Origin: Takakia lepidozioides | Taxonomy: Eukaryota; Streptophyta; Takakiopsida; Takakiales; Takakiaceae | Reading direction: 5' to 3' | NCBI GenBank assembly: GCA_030704615.1 | Contig: CM060732.1 | Span: 74,567,053 to 74,631,052 of the forward strand | Length of the DNA: 64,000 nt | Shown here: positions 1 to 12,734 of the stretch, piece by piece | Numbering within the stretch: the first letter of the stretch is position 1 | How the letters are laid out: each line of letters starts with the position of its first letter | The notes under the pieces: generated by a model | Databases searched by the model: none | What the model saw: the letters and a program-made list of their open reading frames with translations, nothing else | What the model was told of the DNA's origin: nothing | Made by a program: the position numbers and the translations under genes

Positions 1-449
1 ATAAACTTGATGGAACAAGACCTCTTAACGCAAGAGATCCCCTCACAGACCCGTTAAAGCCGGTTAAATGATCATGGAGTATGTGAGAATCTGGTAGTAG
101 GTGAGAGCTCCACACAACATTCCATTGCCATTGACCGTCACAGTAGACAGATGTCTTCTAACCCAAACAAATTTTTCGTCCAATCCTCATCCATTTTAAT
201 CGTGAGCGAGTTCGAGAGAGAGACTCCAAAGTACGTACAGCTCGGCTCTCTGTGAGTATGTTTCTGAAGTCACCCTCGCGGTATAAGACCTGAAGTTCCC
301 ACCTCTTTTTTAGTTCAAGAAAGCAATCGTTCGGGAGGTTATCTCACTCCGAATCAGTGGAATGCAAATTTCCAGGTGCAACAGAAACAATTCAAGTGAT
401 TTTCATTTGGAAACAGTCTATGGATGATGGAAGACTATCAGGTGCCACA

Positions 450-473
450 TTCTCTCTCTCACTCTCTCACTCA

Positions 474-509
<36 letters not shown>

Positions 510-516
510 CTCTCTG
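450..516. repeat. Compound CT/AC microsatellite
   Basis: A run of CT dinucleotides passes into about 15 AC units and then back to CT. Any reading frame crossing it is a simple Ser-Leu or Thr-His repeat and is not a gene. The surrounding bases 1-449 show no recognisable gene. Confidence 0.95.
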
Positions 517-2044
517 GTAAAATATTTCAGGTGGAATAATGTGATTTTTTCGTATAGAGGTCCTGAAAATGATAAGTAGACACTTGTTGCAAAACGCCTT
601 CCCTGGCCAGGGCCTTGTGGGATTTATTGAATGAATACAGGGTTTCAGAACCCTTACCTTGTAATTTAGTACTCGCTTTGCCTTCAAGAGATTTTCAGTA
701 GAGCTGCGACCAGCAATTTTGCCTTCATTGGGTTGGAATGAGGAAATAATGTACTCATAGGAAAGAGAAAGGGAGAGGGAGCATCACAATAGTGGGGATT
801 GCCAAAGTTGGCCTTTCTCTTCTTGAGTCAAAGCATTGCCCTCTATGCATAAGTGAGGAACTAGCATCACTTATAGTAATGGGTTCTGGTGTGTAGGTAA
901 CTGGAGCTTCTAGCGCATGCCAGCCCCAACTAAATATAGGCCAAATCGTCTTGACATGATGGACGTTGTTCTTCAACGGACCAGATTTAGGTTCACATGA
1001 TTCTAGCAATTTTGTTTAATGTTTGACTGAACAGAGTTCATATTTGAGAGGCAATGCATTTTGTTGGAGGACTTTTTTATCGGTTTGCTTTTAATTTGTT
1101 GTTTAGTGCAATTTCCAATACCAAGGAGAGAAAAAAATGAATCAACAGTAAAAATGTACCTGAAATGATCTAATTTGTGTGGCAGCAGTATGCAGGACTT
1201 CTGGATTGGATACAAATTATTCTGCATTGGATATTATTCCCATAGCGAGATGCACAAGGAACAGTTTTTAGCAAGCAAAATGGGTTGGTCTTTGACATCC
1301 AATGTTTTTGCTGACCCTTGTGTTCATCCTACAATGTGAAATCTGCCTGAAAATGCTCTTTTCATCTGCTAATTGACAGGATCATGTTTGAATCTATTTT
1401 GACTTTGAGGCGGGCTATCTATGTAGGTCAAGTGGTCTCTGACCATTTAATGGTCTACCACGGCACGGACTGTACGAACCTTCGGTAAGCATGATTCCAT
1501 TTTCAGATGTTATACATTATAGCTAAGAGAATAAAAAAACACATGTCCTCGGAGTTAAGCTCATTGAAGGGCACCTATGCTGATCTTCCGCATGCAGAGC
1601 ATTGATGGAGCAATTTGAAGACATAGATAAGCTTTCTACAACTGAACACGGCTCATTACTATTGCAAATGATCAAGGTGACATGTTTAAGCTGAATGTAA
1701 TAGCTCCTTACATCATCAATCGTTACTTGTGGTTTTTGTTGGTATTGTTATGATATGTGCATGTTTTATGGGGGAGAATTTGGTATGAGCTGATGGGTTT
1801 TTCTCTTCGTTATTTTTCATTGCATGTAGGGTGATGACTATGGCCCGGATTACATCTCTACAAGCCGACACATGAGATTCAACAAACGTCAGTGGGCAGG
1901 ATGGTGGAGCCAGAGCCACGTGGCCCATCTGAGTCTAAGTGGTAACACTCGTCTTCCAAGTATCACGTCAAGGGACTTAATTACCAACTAAATCCTGGCA
2001 CCCAAATAGGAGGCCAAATAGGAGAATGTGCGGAATTAGATGTC
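517..2044. other. No gene recognised
   Basis: I see only short open frames with no family resemblance, no repeat structure and no RNA gene here. Confidence 0.6.
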
Positions 2045-2729
2045 TTGCTCATTTGCCAGATGAAACACCGACATATTCTGGATATCGCCGAGGAGTATAG
2101 AAACTTTTGGATAGCCACAAGGGTGGGCGTGGTAGTCATCGAGACCTGGCGCAGCCTCATCTCCTCATTTTTTGCTTTAACACACGTTGGTTGGGGTGTT
2201 GTCAGCCACCTTTTCTCGGATATCTTCACTTGGAGTCCTTGGTGGAGGCCCACTTGGCATGAACAATTAGCCTATTTGGACTGTTGCTCTCTATGTTGGT
2301 CTATAGCAGACGAGGGTATTAACCCCGTATTCATGAGGAGAGTGACAAAAGGTGTAGCTGCACCCCTTTTCTTCACCTGGCACTCATCACATCCTGACTT
2401 GTTCAAAGTTTGCCCAAGCCGAGATTTCAACCGCGCCTCATTTCTCGAGTGGTTGTTTGGTCACATTTCCGATATATCATTGTGCGGGGCGGATCATCCA
2501 GTGCGTATTATTTAGCTCATCAATCCCCCGCGCTTCTACACTGATACGAGCTTTGATCATTGAGTTTATCTTGGCCCATCATTTGGAGTTAGCCAACGGG
2601 GTCAGCGCAGTGGAACGGACTGATTGGGACGTGGACGCGAGGCGACCTCCTCCACAAATCAGGGATAGTGAGAGACCTCTCCCATTGACCATTGATGATG
2701 ATTTTACTTTAGAATTTCTTTCTACATAA
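2045..2729 (+). other. Unassigned coding remnant (two overlapping frames)
   Basis: An open frame of 156 codons (2045-2515) is followed after a frame change by one of 90 codons (2457-2729). The first is rich in Trp, Phe and His; the second contains a Pro/Asp/Glu-rich stretch ending at a TAA. The change of frame without splice-like borders suggests a decayed gene, perhaps part of a transposable element, but I cannot name a family. It could also be chance open frame. Confidence 0.25.
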
Positions 2730-2872
2730 CATATGCATCTCACTTATGGGAGTGGATCTGCAGCAGGAAAGTCACCTAGTACTTCCCCGAGCTCTATTTC
2801 CCCTAGTTGTGAGGAGTCACAGCACTGCGCTTATGATTCTAATTTTGATGAGAACATGAATGGGACGTGGGA

Positions 2873-2975
2873 TTTTTTTGGTTTTTTTTTTTTTTTTTTT
2901 TTTTTTGTTTCTTTGAATGCATGCGACCGCCAATATTGGCAGTCGTATGCATGCAAGAAAAAAGAAAAAATATCG
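2873..2975. repeat. Poly-T / hairpin / poly-A foldback
   Basis: A poly-T tract (2873-2906, one interruption) leads into a near-perfect inverted repeat centred at 2933/2934 on CCAATATTGG, with arms that include GCATGCGACCGCC and its imperfect complement. The right arm runs into an A-rich tract, so the entire unit folds back on itself. It resembles a small foldback or MITE-like element; no target duplication was established. Confidence 0.6.
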
Positions 2976-2999
2976 CGATGTACATCATTACTAAAATAA

Positions 3000-4564
3000 T
3001 TCAAACCCGTGGATTCACTCTTTGACAACCCTAGTTTGGATATATATTTTTCTAACTTTACACCACCCAATTATCAGTGATCATCACTGTTATTTTCATT
3101 GTCTTCATAATCCACTAGGGTAGCATGTGCTGTTGGCCCAAGTGTCCAGTGTCATCTAAGTCCAAGGGCAATCTCCCATGTATCCAAGTGTGTCGAGGCC
3201 CATGCGTGAAGAATTGAAATTGATATACTAAAATGAAGTTGCGTTTGTTTAGTTACAAACTTCAAAGAATGTGTGGTCCTAAGTTCTTTGACTACATAGT
3301 ACGTGAACATTCATAGTGTGGACTGTGTCATTGAGCACATACTATATAGTCATTTTATATTCCAAAAAATACCAATTTATTTTTTTCATGAATTTATTGA
3401 ATAGCAATATATGATATATCCAATCGTTGTCCCAAGAAAGCCCACTTTGCTATTTGCATGAATTTCCAGCGACCAAATGTATTTGAAATTCGACATCTCC
3501 CACACCGCAGGTCCAAAAATTATGAGACCAAGGTGCACCCCTCCTCATCGAGGGCTTTCCGATGGTACCAGGCACTAGGACTGGGCCTGTGGCCCGCGGT
3601 TTAAGAAATCTCAACGCCACAAAACAAAACAAACAAACTACCTTGCTTCATATATTGTGATTGGTTTTGATTCTTCATTCTGTAACATACAACAAACAAT
3701 TATTGATTGTGATGTGTATTTAAGAAATTCATTGAATCTCTCGTAGCCACCATACTAATATGTCAATCCAACTTGTATTTCGTTTAAATCACAAAGGCTC
3801 ATCTAGCATTTAATATTCAACTGAATCCCCGTATTTCGCTAATATTGTGTTCCTTCTCTAATCTCAACCACCAAATCTCTTACATACTTCGTTTTATGAA
3901 GAAAACATAATAAGTTGTTTGAACATCTAGCTCAAAGGTGATCATGGCGATGTATGGAATATCACAAGGTCCATATAAAAATAATAATCTTGAAATACTT
4001 GACCAGTCCACTATATTGCTAAATATTAGAGTACTCTAAAACTTGACAAAGCTGATCACCAAGACCATCCTTGTTGGAGGTCTGAGCTATCAACTAGGCA
4101 GTAATAGCCACCAAAACCCGAGATCTGCCATTCTACAGCCATGAAGTCTATACTAAACACTATCCATAAATGTTTCTCGGCATTCCAATAGACAATACAG
4201 TAATAGTTAGCATCGCCACTACCTCGAGACCATTCTGCATCGAGGGTTAATGAAGTCTGATCTGGAAGAATCTGCAAATTGCACCAAAATGATATATTTA
4301 ATTATAATCTAGAATTAACCTAAAAACTGAAGTTTACAACATAGTACATTAATCTTAGCAAACTATGTTTACATAAAATTATAAAATTTATATGAAAGAA
4401 TCTACATAAAGCATTCTAGCATGTCTCAAATCTCATAATTGAATAGTTTGCTTATGAATCAAACAATCTTCACATAAACCCGATTTAAGAATTAAAATAT
4501 GTGGATGGGCTTACTATAAATATATAGCGACGGCTTGCTCTATACTAGGAGTTTGACAAAATAG
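3000..4564. other. AT-rich stretch, no gene recognised
   Basis: Mostly AT-rich sequence. The only longer open frame is a 73-codon minus-strand stretch at 4056-4277 with no recognised similarity. No LTR matching the one at 7921-8766 is visible here. Confidence 0.55.
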
Positions 4565-7500
4565 ATGTGGACCTCATTTTCAGAGCTTTTTGGGAGGCTA
4601 GTCGGTAATATTTTAGTGAGCCACCACCAAACTTTTATGAGTTATGAATTTTTGGTGATTCGTCATGATTACTCAAATAATTATAAGTATTATAAGTATT
4701 ATATTTTTTGGTTCCAAAGAGATGAGCACAGGGCAAGATTGCAAATAGGGAATTTGTTCCAAGAAGCAAGTTTCTTTAAGACTCAAGGGTACACTTGCAC
4801 CAAGGCCAAGTACCCAGGGTTAAGGGAAGTTGGCCAAATATTGAACGTTTTGTTTGCCATGAAACAGAACCAGCAGTACCTTAGCAGATCATTCACGGAG
4901 GAGATACTGAAAGCCTTGAGGGGAGAGGATGTGGCTTGGGCGGAGTTGATGTACAATGGTCTGGTGGAAGAGATGAAGCGGTTACAAGGCACTGCTGCTA
5001 AGTCTCCGATCATTGTGTCTAGCCCAATAATTGCGCAAATTATCCTTGATTCTTGTTTACTTGATGCGCGAGAACGCAAGGAGATGGGAGTGTTTGAGAC
5101 AGCCACAACTGCAATTGAGGAACAGGGCTCGTCTCAAGATGAAGGGGGATTGGAGGGGCAGCACCAGTCCAAGAGACAGAAGCGGGATACGACTGTAGTG
5201 GCAGATCCACTAGCTTCAATGAAACCGCAAGATGATGTTTCCATAGCTCTTGTGCAGGATGAGGAACACCAGCACTGGGGGTTGTTATTGCTAGAGGCAC
5301 GGCCTTTGGAGAGGGAGGAAGAAGTCACCTCAGTACCACAGCCGCCACAGCCAGTTGACTCAGTTGTTCTATTGGTAACTCAGATAATACATGTTGTTAC
5401 ACCAGAGCCTATTGCTGTGGAAGGAGAAGGGTTGGACATCCCCACTACAGAGCGGGTAGTGGCAGAAATTGAGAAGGGTGACCTTCTCTATGAAAACTCT
5501 GGCTTGGTCAGGGAACCAGTAGTACCAAAGATCCAGAGTTTGACCAAGGAAATCCCTACTATGCATGTCATGCCCGAACTTGTGGAGGAGGTTCCTGGGG
5601 TAGAATGTAAGGGCACTCCAGCACCTGTGGAGAATGAGGTCGTTCAGGAAGAAGATCTTGTGGGAACATGGCCTGAATGGTTGGTGAAACATCACACTGT
5701 GGAGAATCAGGGGGACCATCAACAAGTTTCCTATGAAGACCCACAGCAGGCCATGCTTATGAGTTCCATAAGCAGGACACTCAATTTGTTGGGCACTTAT
5801 GTGAAATCTCATGTTCCTTCCACACAACTGGCAGCATTGAGGGAGGAGCTCAAACAAGAATTTGAGGCAAGAATCTGATTGAAGCAGGTCTGGAGCAGGA
5901 GAAGTTGCATGAAGTACATAAGCAACAGCTATATCGGTTGCAGGTGAAGCATGAGGGAAAATTGCAGGAAGTGAAGGTGCTTCATACAGAGTTGGAGGCA
6001 GTTCATCAGAAAATGACCATCCAATGTGCCACACTAACAACTGCTCTAGAGCAAACTGCATTAGAAGTTAACAGACAAACAGAGAGGTGTATGATGGTGG
6101 AGGCTGAAACAGTGGAGCAAGGGAAACTCATTGTTGACTTGAAGGCTACTATCCGTCACAATGAGGATACTTTCCAACAGTATAGTCAGGTTGAGGCTGA
6201 GAAGGACAAGTACATCCTTGAGTTGCAGCAAATGCTCACATCACGAAAGAATGAGCTTTCTGTGACTACCAAGGCTTGGAAGGAAGCCAATAATCTGACT
6301 GCTGCCTATGTAGCCCTGGTTGAACCTCATGCGAAGCGCATGGAGGCTTTACAACAGCAGTTAGATATGTACAGACTCAAGGAGGAGCAGGCTCTCAGGG
6401 ATACTACACAGGACTTGGTGGATAATCATTTTTTGCAGGTATGGTTAGCACAAGGGCCGGTGGAAGGGAAGGCACCAAGAAAGCTCACCCAGGGGGAGAT
6501 GAATGATCTCAGGTTGCAGGCAGAACATTGCCACAACTACTATAGACAATGTCCATAGTAGGATAGCGGAGTTACAGGATGATGTGGAAGGGCTGCAGAC
6601 TCAAGTGGATGACTTGAGTTCCAACATTGACAAAAGAGTTTTTGTTCCTGAGGCAGAGCTGGAAGCTGCTTATTTGCATGCACGGACTTTGATTTTCCAA
6701 TCTTCAACGTAGGAGGTGCAGGAATTGCCAGCAATAGGAGGGATAGTGGTGCCAGTATCACAGCCACCACAGCAGGTCGACATTGTTGATACCATGGCAA
6801 TGCAGCCAGCTGAGGTTTGGGGGGATGTTGCTTTTAATCCACCTAGGACTCCTGCTGCACTTGAGTACAATCGGGCTATGATTATGCCCTTCAACCAAAT
6901 TCCCATTGTGCTGGATTTGGATTGGAAAGAATTCAGTCCTCCACAGTCTTTGGCACACTATTACCAGATCATGCGCATTTGGTTGCCAGTGGCAACTCGA
7001 ACTAAGGTTCTTCCGAATAATTGACCCATTGAGGATCATCATTTTGCAAGGTATTGGTCTGAGGCAGGCACCATGCTGAGGGAATTAATTGCCTTCCAGG
7101 TTGTTCATGGGTACATCTACACCAAGACCAAGGAGGTATCTAGTTTGGTCATGGGCTGTGGATTATAATATGCTGCTTGTTTCATTACACGTTATCACAT
7201 TGAGCAATAGAAGATGCAGTCAAGATTTTTGAGTTATTCCACTGGGGATCATTGGGTCTTACCTTCAGTTCCCACCGATATGTATCTGTATGATGTGAAA
7301 GTCATGTTGCAGAATGATTCCCAACTTCGTTCATGGTTTAATTTGGCTTGGAACAACTTGGCCAAAGAAAAATTGGGCCCTGACGATATTTTTTATAAGG
7401 GACATGAAGCCTGGAAATACTTACACTGTTCCAAAGTCATTGGCACACCTCTCACCTATACAGACAAGGAATTCAGGGAGTACACTCATTTTGCTTGCAA

Positions 7501-7882
7501 GCGATTGATGCAAGTAGTACAGTTTAAGCTGCCAAACATGGTGGGCCAACATTGTATGCCACGCAGGATTCCTGAGACACCCAAGAAGATCATACCACTG
7601 AAAGGCCATATGGGGGAAGATGATTCTGATACTACTGGTTCTGAGAAGGACAACTTTGACATGGCTGAGGAGTATGATTTAGCCATGGAGGAGAAAAGAC
7701 GACGGGGATCTCCTATACCACAGTATCCTTCTCAAACTAAACCAGGGCCACCAGTTCCAGCTAGTCGACACTCATCTCCCCCAACCAGCGACAGGGCTCG
7801 GGCTCGCACACAGAACCCTCCAAGGGACTCTCACCAACAGAAGGGTGCTTGCTCACAAAGGTTTGCTGATCCTAAACAGTAA
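4565..7882 (+). pseudogene. Decayed ORF of an LTR-element-like unit (coiled-coil, Pro/Glu-rich)
   Basis: About 3.3 kb reads as one degenerate coding region. Frame 2 is open 4565-5878 (437 codons); frame 1 continues 5878-6558 after a one-base slip near 5875; frame 2 then resumes from about 6503 to 7882, broken by in-frame stops at 6710, 7021, about 7166 and 7208. The N-terminal half is helical and then Pro/Glu/Val-rich; the middle (5880-6700) is Gln/Glu/Leu-rich with heptad character, a likely coiled coil; the C-terminal part has an Asp/Glu/Ser cluster and a basic Pro/Arg/Ser tail. No protease, RT or integrase motifs are seen. Its position immediately 5' of a polypurine tract and LTR-like sequence suggests a gag-like protein of a non-autonomous retroelement. 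A single-copy host gene is less likely given the stops. Confidence 0.5.
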
Positions 7883-7904
7883 ACCGTGAGGACGCGGCTT
7901 TTTG

Positions 7905-7918
7905 AGAGGGGGAGGGGT
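7905..7918 (+). promoter_or_regulatory. Polypurine tract
   Basis: A purine run GAGAGGGGGAGGGG lies two bases before a TGTTG start of an LTR-like block. In LTR retrotransposons this RNA tract primes plus-strand DNA synthesis. Placement and composition are as expected; function is inferred. Confidence 0.55.
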
Positions 7919-7920
7919 AA

Positions 7921-8766
7921 TGTTGAGGGCTGTCTGGGACTTGGACAGTTTTACGGGTTCTGTGGGGTACCCTTAATTTTTGGCGCAGACTTGCGGATAG
8001 TAGACGTAGACCAAAATAGGCTTTAGGGGTGGTAGACAGGCTTACACACTCAGTCACAACATTACACAGTCGTACACAGCCTTACACAGCCTATCACAGT
8101 CTATCGTAGCCCGACACAGCCCGATACAGTCAACCACAGTCTGACACAGCTTCGCACAGTTTCACACAGCCAGTCACAGCTGGCACAGTTCCACACAGCC
8201 AGTCACAGCTCGACACAGTCACAGACCGGCACAGTTTGGCACAGCCTGTCACAGAGTACATAGGGAACGGTTATCATTGGTAGGGAACGACTGTGTGGGA
8301 ACGACATCTGCAGAGGGAACGTGCTTATTTCTTGGATGACAGTTAGTTAGTTAGGCGGTTAGAACAGCTTGCAGATAAATTAGGCAGAGCAGCAACATGG
8401 AGGACACTTCTTCTTTGGAGAGCACTTCGGGCATCACGTCTTGGACATCAGGGGAGGAGATGAAGTGGAGAGCACGATCTTGGAGCACAGGGATGGAGAT
8501 TACACATACAATGAGATGATGCTTGATTCATGCAAGTTGTAGAGTTAGACTGTAGAGCGGATTAGTGACACCATGGCTACGGCCTGTTACTTGATATAGT
8601 TTAATCTGATACATATTCCACACTCACACTGTGTAGAGAGACCTGAGGGAACCTGTGGAATAAATGGAAGAGTGATTGGAATCTGGTGGATTGCTAAAGC
8701 GAACTAATACTTAAATATAAACAGTAAGGTAACTTATTGACATGAGGACAAGAAGGAATACCAACA
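7921..8766 (+). repeat. Putative 3' LTR (846 bp)
   Basis: The block starts TGTTG and ends CAACA, the short inverted termini (TG...CA) of an LTR, and is preceded by a polypurine tract. It contains a CACAG minisatellite in its 5' third. No matching 5' LTR occurs upstream in the window, so the element is 5'-truncated and the LTR call rests on structure only. Confidence 0.5.
8041..8255 (+). repeat. Degenerate CACAG minisatellite
   Basis: Roughly twenty units of 8-13 bases, most ending in CACAG, run in one direction (for example TTACACAGCC, CTATCACAGT, CCGACACAGC, CCAGTCACAG). Unit length varies but the CACAG core is well kept. It sits inside the putative LTR at 7921-8766. Confidence 0.8.
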
Positions 8767-10321
8767 GGAATCACTTCCATGATACACTAGTTGTAGGTCA
8801 TGACTGATTGTTCTGAGCGGACTGAGTGCTTAGAGGTATCCAACTCTTCTATCTTGGAGTTTCCACCTCGGATAGCGAAGGGATGGATGAGTAAAAGCCG
8901 CTCGACATACTCAAAGCTTGGTCCTCCTCCGGCACTCCCACTCGTCCTCAAGTCTCTCACTTCATGGAGCGCTTCCTCTACTTCTTGCCTCAAATGGCCA
9001 CAAGGCCTTGAGCTAGGACTATCCTGCTTTCAATATGCTTGCTTCTAATACTAGAGAGCCATAAGCTCAACTCTCTAGGAACTAGCTCCCTCAAGCTCAA
9101 AACTAACTACACAAGCAAGAGGCCAAAACAAGGAAATGAGACTAGATTGAAGAACAAGAGGAGCCTGCTCTTCTTTTATTGTGTTTTGGGGCCTCTTAAA
9201 CTAGTGAAGGATAGTCTTGAACTATTATTTCCTACATGAATCTATAATTTAAAAACGATAGAACACCATAGAATAATAACCACGGATGGAAAACCTTGGT
9301 GTTAATGATAAATCTGGTTTTTCATCTATCCAATGGATGACCAGTTGGCGCTAGGTTGTCTTTTCATCCCTCCAGCTTGCAGGTCGAATTTCTAGATTTC
9401 GTCCATTGGATGAACTAGAATTCCATTTAATCGCTTTTCGCAACTGCCTCCGGCGTGATAATTTGACGCCGTCTCATATCACCTCCAAAAATCCTCAAAC
9501 TTGGTGACAAATTATAATTAGATGGTCCGTAGCTGTCCACAAAATCTCAAGGGAATCGGGGAAGAAAAACCACACCTTTGGTTGGTTTCCATGGTTTCGC
9601 CATACATGCAGTCTACCGCTTCCTGGCAGTAAAAATACTGGTGGTGCCCCCAGGGGGTCTTTGGCCCTACCACTGGGTCACAGATCATCTCGAGTTTCCT
9701 CCTACACACTTTGCATCGCTGAGGAGTTCAAGACTTCGCCGGGAAGCTTCTTCACCTGTCGTTTGCTCCGATGCAGCATTTGCTTTGTCGCGATATTTCA
9801 TCGCTGTACAGATTGTTTCATCCAATTGCCAAGACTCCTCGCCACGTGCTCTTACTGGACTTGAAAGGCGGGAGAATAGAGAGATCGCAATCCGGGACTG
9901 GAACAGTCGCCATGTATTGTTTCGAACATGTGCATGTTGTCGTTACTGGTATCGAATTGGCAGCCTAACTCGCTGTCGATGCAGCTCCCTACGGTCATTT
10001 TGACGCCAGAACTCCTCCATAATCGTCTCAGACATAATCTAAATTCCTACGTGCTTTACCAGCGATTCCCATATAACTCACAAACTGCCCTGCTTTGGCA
10101 GTACAATGCCTAAACTGTCTAAGATAAAAAACGATCTGAAAAGAAATATGTACCAATATATGCATCTACATATATGGCGACCAATGGGGAACACTCGCCC
10201 CGAGTGTAAAAGAACTCAGAATCTCTGGTTCGCACAATCCCCCTACTTGGGTATCACTGATATCCCTTGGAGTCAACGACTCTCTTAAGTGACATGAAAA
10301 AGATGAAGAGTAATTTCCCTT

Positions 10322-10480
10322 CGGCTCTCCCTCTTCGGAGACAGTTCAAGTCTTCCTGGAGAGAGGAGGGAAAAATAAAAGAAAAAACCAAAAAATACTT
10401 CAAAACCACCCGACTCGCCCTCTTCGGAGAGAGTTGGAGTTCCCAGATAAAAAAATACTTCAAAACCGCCATTCTCCCCC
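10322..10480. repeat. Partial tandem duplication
   Basis: The motif CCCTCTTCGGAGA followed by an A-rich stretch and ATACTTCAAAACC occurs twice in succession with different internal lengths, indicating an old local duplication. Confidence 0.6.
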
Positions 10481-10677
10481 ACTGGACTGGGTTCGAAGCC
10501 CCTAGATGATGCAAGAGAGATATGCGCGGTGCAATTTAATAATCTTATTCTAACACAGCCTTGGAATGACTTTGGTTCTAAATGTTAGGGCCTCGACTCG
10601 AGCTCGGACGGGCCTAAATGCCCCTAAACAGGAAGCATCTGGGAGGGCTAAAGAGCAGCTCCCATGTCAACGGAAAA

Positions 10678-10813
10678 GATTGGATACATTCTGAACCTCA
10701 GAGGACCACACTCTGGTAATTATCTTCATGACTCGCAGGATCGCAGAGTTCATGGTAAGACATCTAAACAGATTGGATACTTTCTGAACCTCAGAAGACC
10801 ACACTCTGGTAAT
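10678..10813. repeat. Pair of 43-bp direct repeats
   Basis: Copies at 10678-10720 and 10771-10813 differ at only a few bases and share GATTGGATAC at the start and CACACTCTGGTAAT at the end, separated by 50 bp of unrelated sequence. No open frame is associated. Confidence 0.85.
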
Positions 10814-11111
10814 AGACGGACCAACATATGCTAATCCTAACGCTAAAAAGGTCACAGGCCCTTCTGGGATTTCCTGTGCTGAACATCCTTCACTCATGTG
10901 AGGGGAGCAGCAACCACTGTTCTAAAACTCACATTTTATCCCCTCACTGCTTCTGACTTTTCTCTCTCTTCGAGGAATGCTGCAGCGGGGCAAGGTGAAA
11001 ATGACAAAAGGTTTAAGGTTAGAATCCCCGTGCGGGAAGTCGATGTGCCCCATGCAGGGAGCATCAGTATACTGGGGAGTGCTTGATGCAGCAAACACTT
11101 ACTTGATATGC

Positions 11112-11835
11112 TGTCGCGCACCTCACTTCGGTAAGCTCCCCTTCAAGTCATAGTAACTCGTTTTGATGCGCGCGTCTGACTCCCAACCTGGCCGCCAGGC
11201 CAACTTGGAGCTTCGGCTGCTCACCGGGACATAACGGTCCCCCTTCGCTCCCCCGAAAGACCCTCCACCTATTTGGGCCTAGTGGAATTCCCTTTGGTAG
11301 ATGGCAGTCCGGAACAGCTCTCCACTTTTTGGTCGCTTTCCGGCTCGCTCACTTACTCACTAGTTTTTGGTCACCAACGGGCTTGCACCGTTCTCGGGGT
11401 TACTACTCCCTATATATACTTTTGTAGCTGTCCGCGGGGGTTCCACAAACAGCCATGCCATTTTATGGTGAACCACCACGAAGACCCTCGATTCCCGGTG
11501 GTGAGTCGCGGTGAGTCTTGGTCCACTCACCACGGCCCCAATGGACTGTGATGAGTCCCAAGACTCCCCACGACTCCCCCCTCGAGGTCTCCACCCCATG
11601 GTGAGTCCTATGCCACCCCCACTAAGTCCCGCTAAGCTACCACCATCCCTTGTGAAGCCACCCCCACCGCAACCCGGTGTGCGGGGCTCCACCTAGTGAG
11701 CGCCTTCGCCTCCTTGAGTGCCTTGGGCACTCAAGGGTGCTTCAGCCCCCGTACCTATCGCTGCTACTGCCCCCACCATAGGGGCAGCCCCTCCTGTGTC
11801 CCGACCCCCTGTCCTCAAGGCAAAGGGCCGCGACA
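11112..11835 (-). repeat. Gypsy-1 3' LTR
   Basis: A 724-bp LTR with TG...CA ends on the minus strand. It contains a TATATATA box near 11410-11417 and many GTGAGTC/GACTCAC motifs. The target duplication TATGC abuts its outer end. Confidence 0.93.
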
Positions 11836-12734
11836 CACACCCCTACCAACAGGGAGTCGATGTCCTCATCGACTTGTCCATTTTGTAGAAACGAACATCC
11901 AAGTTGTGGCGTCCCACATCAAGGAGTTTGTTTCCGCACCATGGCGTCCCATGGCAAAGAACCAAACCCCACACTTGACTCTACTCTCCACTAGCTAGTT
12001 CGGCCGACTTCCTCCAAGTCCCGGCCAAGGGTGGAGCTTCTCAAGCTCCTCCCAGTGCACTCTTCTTGGCTTACTTCAAGGCCAAGGAACGATCCTCCTC
12101 GAGGATCGAATCGCCTTACTGCAATAACATTGCTTGCGACCGCTCATGATGCCGCTTTTGGCATCACCTTGAGCAAGGGTTCACCTCGAACCCCCTTTGA
12201 CTAGGAAGATAACCTTGAACGAACCGTGCGCCCCAATCACTACAATTGGGTCCGCCTTGGAATGCTGGCCTGAGGTACGGGAACACGCCGAAGCCGCACT
12301 ACGACTTCGTCCCGAGGCTACACGATTATAGTACGTGAATGGAAGCACGTAGCTTCCGCGTTAGCCCGCACTACAAGGCAACCCCCTCGGTAGCGCAGTT
12401 ATAGTACGCGCACGCGCCAGGTGCGCACTAGCACGTGAACTCCCAAAGAAGGCGCAAGTTTCCTTGCCCCTTGGATGGGAGTCACCCGATTTCGGCACTG
12501 CGCAAACACACAATTAACCCAATTTACCTCTCCCACTTTTGTAAGCTAGCATGCATTCTAGCCAACCACACCATGTATCACCATTCCAAACAAAATAGAA
12601 CGCACAACGTTTGGAACCCATTTCCTTTATAACAAATATTTGTACAATACAAGTTTTTGCAATCGGATTCCTGCGCTAGCTAAGCCGGGCTAAGCATGCA
12701 TTTCCTCCCCCACGCTCCAAGGTTGATGTCCCCA

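Larger units (their letters stand above)
8767..11111. other. Intergenic, no gene recognised
   Basis: Several short open frames on both strands, none with recognisable similarity. A minus-strand frame of 68 codons at 8787-8993 could be part of a retroelement gag but this is not supported by a motif. The region holds two small duplications listed separately. The last five bases, TATGC, are the left target duplication of Gypsy-1. Confidence 0.5.

Noticed and set aside
357-687. Open frames with Ser-Leu-Thr-His and Cys-Val repeats
   Set aside because: They are translations of the CT/AC microsatellite.
5872-5882. Programmed frameshift in the coiled-coil ORF
   Set aside because: No slippery heptamer is apparent and the same ORF has four later stops; decay is the simpler explanation.
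7921-7921. A matching 5' LTR upstream of 4565
   Set aside because: Searched by eye for TGTTGAGGGCTG and for the CACAG array; none found, so the element is listed as truncated.
8041-8255. CRISPR-like array
   Set aside because: Units are too short, variable and lack unique spacers; the context is a plant LTR.
11273-11998. Several Pro/Gly-rich open frames in the Gypsy LTRs
   Set aside because: They recur identically in every LTR copy on both strands and are shadows of GC-rich non-coding LTR sequence.
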